Assembly: GCA_964402955.1 (NCBI GenBank)
Contig: CAYOEZ010000090.1
Coordinates: 1-17,228 of the forward strand
From: CAYOEZ01 sp964402955
GTDB lineage: Bacteria > Chloroflexota > DTOL01 > DAOUCN01
Direction: 5' to 3'
DNA: 17,228 nucleotides
The notes below the pieces were generated by a model. That model made no database searches. It saw only the letters and a program-made list of their open reading frames with translations, and was not told where the DNA came from. Both the position numbers and the translations under genes were made by a program. This document shows, in pieces, positions 14,098 through 17,228 of this stretch. Positions within the stretch are counted from its first letter, which is position 1. Each line of letters opens with the position of its first letter.

Positions 14098-14113
14098 TGA
14101 CGTGCGCGTTCGC

Positions 14114-14142
14114 TTGACATGCAGCGCTGGCTGGTGTAAGCT
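14114..14142 (+). promoter_or_regulatory. Candidate promoter of the rRNA methyltransferase gene, possibly leaderless
   Basis: TTGACA (14114-14119) is a perfect -35 box. TAAGCT (14137-14142) at 17 bp is only a weak -10 box. A start about 7 nt downstream would fall at 14149, 2 nt before the ATG at 14151. There is no ribosome binding site before that ATG, which fits a leaderless or nearly leaderless mRNA. Confidence 0.4.
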
Positions 14143-14150
14143 ACATCCCT

Positions 14151-15506
14151 ATGGAAAACAAGAAATGGCTTCGAGATGATGTTGCAGATATTGAGATCAC
14201 CTCCTTGACCTTTGAGGGGCAAGGAGTCGCCCGTTTGCAGGGCATGGCGGTGTTTGTGCGCGGGGCCCTGCCCGGAGACGTCGCACGAATTCGTCTCACC
14301 AAAGCGAAGAAGAACTTCGCCGAAGCTGAGGCGATCAAGATCGTCACACCCTCGCCATGGCGCGTGCAGGCGCGCTGCGAGCACTTCGGCGTCTGCGGCG
14401 GCTGCATCAGCCAGGACCTGACGTACCAGAAGCAGCTCGATTTCAAAACCCAGCAGGTCAAAGAGAACCTCCAGCATATCGGGGGGCTTGATCTCGAGGT
14501 ACGACCAGCGCGCGGTATGACCGAGCCGTGGCATTATCGCAACAAGATGGAGTTCGCCTTCGGCGAGGCCGCCGGACAGGTCTACCTCGGCCTTATGAAG
14601 CGCGGCGCCTTTGACCAGGTCGTTCCCATCAACGTATGCCATCTGGCCACGCCACGCGCCATGCAAGCAGTGCGTCTGGTCGAGTCGTTTGTGCGCCAGC
14701 ACGACCTGCATGCCTTTGATCCGCGCACGCGCAGCGGCACCCTGCGCCACCTGGTCGTGCGTGAAGGTATGCGCACGGGCGATCTCATGCTCAACCTGGT
14801 GACAACGTCCGCGACCGCTCCCATGCCGGAGTTGGTGGAGGCGGTGAGCAGTGTCACGCCGACCACCGTGCTCTGGTCACACACCGACACGTGGGGGGCC
14901 GTCGTGCGCGGCGACACCATTCACGTCCTGTCGGGTCCCGGCGAGATCACCGAGCGCGTCGGTCACCTCACGCTCTACGTCGGCCCGTTTAGCTTCCTGC
15001 AAACGAACAGCGAGATGGTGGAAGTTCTCTACGGTGAGATCGACCGCCAGGCCGCGCTGATCGGCGATGAAGCCGTGCTCGATATGTATTGCGGCGTCGG
15101 CTCCATCGGCCTCTATCTTGCCCGGCAGGCCCGCCAGGTTGCCGGCATCGAAAGCGCGCCCGAGGCAATCACCTACGCCGAGCGCAATGCCATCGCCAAC
15201 GGCGTCAGCAACGCCGAGTTCCAGTGCGCCCAGGTGGAAGCGCTGAGCTCGCTCACGCTAGAGGTGATCAGCCCCGACATCGTGATTCTCGACCCGCCGC
15301 GTGCCGGCCTGCACGCGCGGCTCATGGAATCGCTGCGTGAGATGAAGACACGCCGCCTGCTCTATATCTCCTGCAACCCGGCGGCGCTGGCGCGCGACCT
15401 CAAGGCGCTGGCCGACATGTACAACTTCGGCCATGTGCAGCCAGTCGACATGTTCCCGCACACCTGGCACATCGAGAGCGTCGTGACGCTTACCCGCAAA
15501 GAATAA
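14151..15506 (+). CDS. rlmD: 23S rRNA (uracil-C5)-methyltransferase, RlmD/RumA family
   Basis: The 451-residue cytoplasmic enzyme would transfer a methyl group from SAM to C5 of a 23S rRNA uridine (U1939 in E. coli numbering). An N-terminal TRAM RNA-binding domain (about residues 12-66, with EGQGVARLQGMAVFVRGALP) is followed by a 4Fe-4S site with Cys76, Cys82, Cys85 and Cys163, matching the RlmD pattern. The SAM fold has FLQTNSEMVE, then LDMYCGVGSIGL (about 310-321), ILDPPRAGL, and the catalytic Cys408 in YISCNPAALARDL. Size and motifs are complete. In some bacteria one such enzyme (RlmCD) modifies two sites, so target specificity is not certain. ATG 14151 has no ribosome site but places the TRAM domain correctly. 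The next gene begins 24 bp downstream. Confidence 0.9.
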   Translation: MENKKWLRDDVADIEITSLTFEGQGVARLQGMAVFVRGALPGDVARIRLTKAKKNFAEAEAIKIVTPSPWRVQARCEHFGVCGGCISQDLTYQKQLDFKTQQVKENLQHIGGLDLEVRPARGMTEPWHYRNKMEFAFGEAAGQVYLGLMKRGAFDQVVPINVCHLATPRAMQAVRLVESFVRQHDLHAFDPRTRSGTLRHLVVREGMRTGDLMLNLVTTSATAPMPELVEAVSSVTPTTVLWSHTDTWGAVVRGDTIHVLSGPGEITERVGHLTLYVGPFSFLQTNSEMVEVLYGEIDRQAALIGDEAVLDMYCGVGSIGLYLARQARQVAGIESAPEAITYAERNAIANGVSNAEFQCAQVEALSSLTLEVISPDIVILDPPRAGLHARLMESLREMKTRRLLYISCNPAALARDLKALADMYNFGHVQPVDMFPHTWHIESVVTLTRKE

Positions 15507-15529
15507 AGTACCCCGGGAATTGACATTTT

Positions 15530-17228
15530 ATGCTTCCAGGCATCGACAGGCCCATGATCGTGCAGGGCGACAAGACCGTTCTTCTCGAAGTGGACAACAA
15601 GCGCTACGAAGAAGCACGCGATGCGCTGTCGCGCTTCGCCGAGCTGGTCAAGTCGCCCGAACACATTCATACCTACCGCATTACTCCCCTCTCGCTGTGG
15701 AATGCAGCGGCCGCGGGTGTTGGCGCGGACTACGTCATCAAGACCCTGCAAGACTACGGCAAGTATGATCTGCCCGCTAACGTGCGCGTCGACGTACAAG
15801 ATTACGTTTCTCGCTATGGCCGGATCAAGCTCTACAAGAGCAACGGCAATCTGGTGCTGGGGTCAGACGACGCCATCCTGATTACGGAAATCACGCACAA
15901 CAAGCGCTTGCAGCCTTTTGTGCTCAGTCAGATCGATACGCACACCCTGCTCGTCAATGCTGCTGACCGGGGGCGCGTCAAGCAGGCGCTGGTCAACTTC
16001 GGCTATCCTGCTGAGGACCTTGCGGGATACGTCGAAGGCACGCCCCTCCCCATCGGCTTGCTGGGCGTGACGAGGGGCGGGAGCGATTTCAACTTGCGCC
16101 ACTATCAGGTTGAGGCTGTGGACGTTTTCCACGCCGCGGGTGAGGCACGCGGCGGCAGCGGCGTCATTGTGCTGCCCTGTGGCGCCGGCAAGACCATGGT
16201 GGGCATGGGCATCATTGCCCGGCTACAGTGCGCAACGCTGATCCTCACGCCCTCCACTATCGCCGTGCGCCAGTGGATTGAGGAATTGTGCGACAAGACC
16301 ACGATCAGCCCGGACGATATCGGCGAGTACAGCGGCGACCGCAAAGAGATCAGACCGATCACGATTACGACCTATCAGGTGCTCACGTATCGCCCACAGC
16401 GCGTCAACAAGGAGACAGGCGAGGTGGGGGAATTCCCCCATCTGGCGCTTTTCGAGCAGCGCGACTGGGGATTGATCGTGTACGACGAGGTCCATCTACT
16501 GCCTGCGCCCGTCTTCCGCATCACCGCCGACATCCAGGCGCGGCGACGGCTGGGGCTGACAGCCACGCTGGTACGCGAAGATGGGCGGGAGACGGATGTG
16601 TTTTCGCTGATCGGGCCCAAGAAGTATGATGTGCCGTGGAAAGACCTGGAAAAGCAGGGCTGGATTGCCACCGCCGAGTGCCATGAGGTCCGCATTCCGA
16701 TGCAGGAAGAAGATCGCATGAGCTATGCCGTGGCCGAAGACCGCGGGAAATACCGCATTGCCGCGCCGAACCCCGGTCCGCATGCGACCATCGTACTGCA
16801 TCGCTGGCGCAGCCTGTGGCGCTGCATCGCGGGCGGCGAGCTTGGCTTCGCGGAAGGTTACATCGCCGGCGACTGGTCGAGCCCTGACATCACCGCCGTG
16901 CTCGATCTCGGCATCGCCAACTGGCAGAGCTTGCAGCGTGTCTGTGCGCCGGCTGCTCCGCTGCGGGTGTGGAACCGGCTGATGCATCGCCGGCGCGACA
17001 ACACCAGGCGCGGCGCCAAGCGCAACATCCTCGCGCACTACGATCTCGGCAATGAATTCTACGCGCGCTGGCTCGACCGCGAGATGATCTATTCGTCCGC
17101 GCTGTATTCGCATCCGGACCAGTCGCTCGACGAGGCGCAGAGCGCCAAGATCGATCGCGCCATTGCTTTGCTCCAGCAGCACGGCGGCGAGCGGGTGCTG
17201 GAGATCGGCTGCGGCTGGGGCGGCCTGG
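15530..17228 (+). CDS. XPB-type DNA helicase, joined in frame to a cyclopropane-fatty-acid synthase; runs off the window
   Basis: The frame is open from ATG 15530 to the window end (566 codons, no stop). Residues 1-412 are the N-terminal part of a bacterial XPB/Ssl2 helicase: an N-terminal damage-recognition-like domain (IHTYRITPLSLWNAAAAGV), LRHYQ, Walker A PCGAGKT (216-222), DEVH box (319-322), motif III LTATL (343-347) and the XPB-specific RED triplet (349-351). After KYRIAA (407-412), where XPB should continue into its second RecA-like domain, the sequence becomes a cyclopropane-fatty-acyl-phospholipid synthase. The helicase therefore lacks motifs IV-VI and could not work as a motor. The ribosome site is weak; a start at 15554 (MIVQGDKTVLLEV) is possible. 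An assembly chimera is more likely than a real fusion. Confidence 0.75.
   Translation, partial: MLPGIDRPMIVQGDKTVLLEVDNKRYEEARDALSRFAELVKSPEHIHTYRITPLSLWNAAAAGVGADYVIKTLQDYGKYDLPANVRVDVQDYVSRYGRIKLYKSNGNLVLGSDDAILITEITHNKRLQPFVLSQIDTHTLLVNAADRGRVKQALVNFGYPAEDLAGYVEGTPLPIGLLGVTRGGSDFNLRHYQVEAVDVFHAAGEARGGSGVIVLPCGAGKTMVGMGIIARLQCATLILTPSTIAVRQWIEELCDKTTISPDDIGEYSGDRKEIRPITITTYQVLTYRPQRVNKETGEVGEFPHLALFEQRDWGLIVYDEVHLLPAPVFRITADIQARRRLGLTATLVREDGRETDVFSLIGPKKYDVPWKDLEKQGWIATAECHEVRIPMQEEDRMSYAVAEDRGKYRIAAPNPGPHATIVLHRWRSLWRCIAGGELGFAEGYIAGDWSSPDITAVLDLGIANWQSLQRVCAPAAPLRVWNRLMHRRRDNTRRGAKRNILAHYDLGNEFYARWLDREMIYSSALYSHPDQSLDEAQSAKIDRAIALLQQHGGERVLEIGCGWGGL
16763..17228 (+). other. Cyclopropane-fatty-acid synthase (SAM methyltransferase) segment after the junction, partial
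   Basis: Starting near residue 412 of the open frame, the protein reads NPGPHATIVLHRWRSLWR, then GFAEGYIAGDWSSPD, RRGAKRNI, HYDLGNEFYARWLDREMIYS (from residue 503), and SAM motif I VLEIGCGWGGL (556-566), where the window ends. These are hallmark segments of CFA synthases, which methylenate unsaturated membrane phospholipid chains. The beginning of the usual protein is missing or merged into the junction, and the C-terminal half lies outside. The wording of these motifs resembles alphaproteobacterial members, an impression that was not tested by search. There is no start codon with a ribosome site near the junction. Confidence 0.8.

Larger units (their letters stand above)
13683..14150. other. 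468-bp spacer between divergent genes with promoters, direct repeats and a MITE-like element
   Basis: From left to right it holds the DedA promoter on the minus strand, an inverted repeat overlapping its -35 box (TGTCAAG 13760-13766 with CTTGACA 13776-13782), two 30-bp direct repeats (13802-13883), a 182-bp element with terminal inverted repeats (13916-14097), and the candidate promoter of the methyltransferase gene. No coding frame is supported. Confidence 0.6.

Noticed and set aside
15519..15524. TTGACA just upstream of the helicase start as a -35 box
   Set aside because: It lies 6 nt before the ATG, leaving no room for a -10 box and transcript start ahead of the chosen start codon.

Overview
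The window looks like a piece of a moderately GC-rich environmental bacterium, most likely a Chloroflexota (Anaerolineae-like) genome. The reasons are circumstantial: a lipoprotein with a Tat-like signal and a long Thr/Pro/Ala linker, several hairpin-type intergenic repeats of the kind common in that phylum, and a bacterial XPB helicase. No rRNA, tRNA, transposase gene or CRISPR array was seen.

Layout. Positions 1-719 hold the tail of one gene and a complete second gene that are tandem paralogues of an unrecognised membrane-anchored family. The 517 bp that follow hold a strongly folded RNA candidate (826-974), a good sigma-70 type promoter (989-1018) and a leader hairpin. From 1237 to 8883 runs an operon: substrate-binding lipoprotein, two DppB/DppC-type permeases, two OppD/OppF-type ATPases, and a DapA-family aldolase/lyase overlapping the last ATPase by 4 bp, closed by a rho-independent terminator. 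Two strong hairpins lie between the binding-protein gene and the first permease gene. Next, still on the plus strand, come a class III PLP enzyme resembling glutamate-1-semialdehyde aminomutase and a DapB/2,4-diaminopentanoate-dehydrogenase-like oxidoreductase. Importer, lyase, PLP enzyme and amino-acid-type dehydrogenase together suggest uptake and catabolism of an amino-acid-like or sugar-acid-like compound; the substrate cannot be read from sequence.

From 11642 to 13682 the genes are on the minus strand: a zinc polyol/alcohol dehydrogenase, the wreck of an FGGY sugar kinase just upstream of it (frameshifted, with most of its middle deleted), and a DedA membrane protein with its own promoter and terminator. 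Kinase plus dehydrogenase were probably once a pentitol/ketose operon. The spacer 13683-14150 holds two direct repeats and a 182-bp MITE-like element with terminal inverted repeats and an apparent 8-bp target duplication.

The right end has an RlmD-type 23S rRNA methyltransferase, then a frame that starts as an XPB-type DNA helicase and, without a stop or frameshift, becomes a cyclopropane-fatty-acid synthase around 16751-16775. The frame stays open to the window end. The helicase loses its second motor domain, so an assembly chimera is the first explanation to test.

The most novel-looking items are the RNA candidate, whose long stem relies on G-U pairs that exist only in the plus-strand transcript, the TIR/TSD-bounded MITE, and the uncharacterised catabolic cluster.
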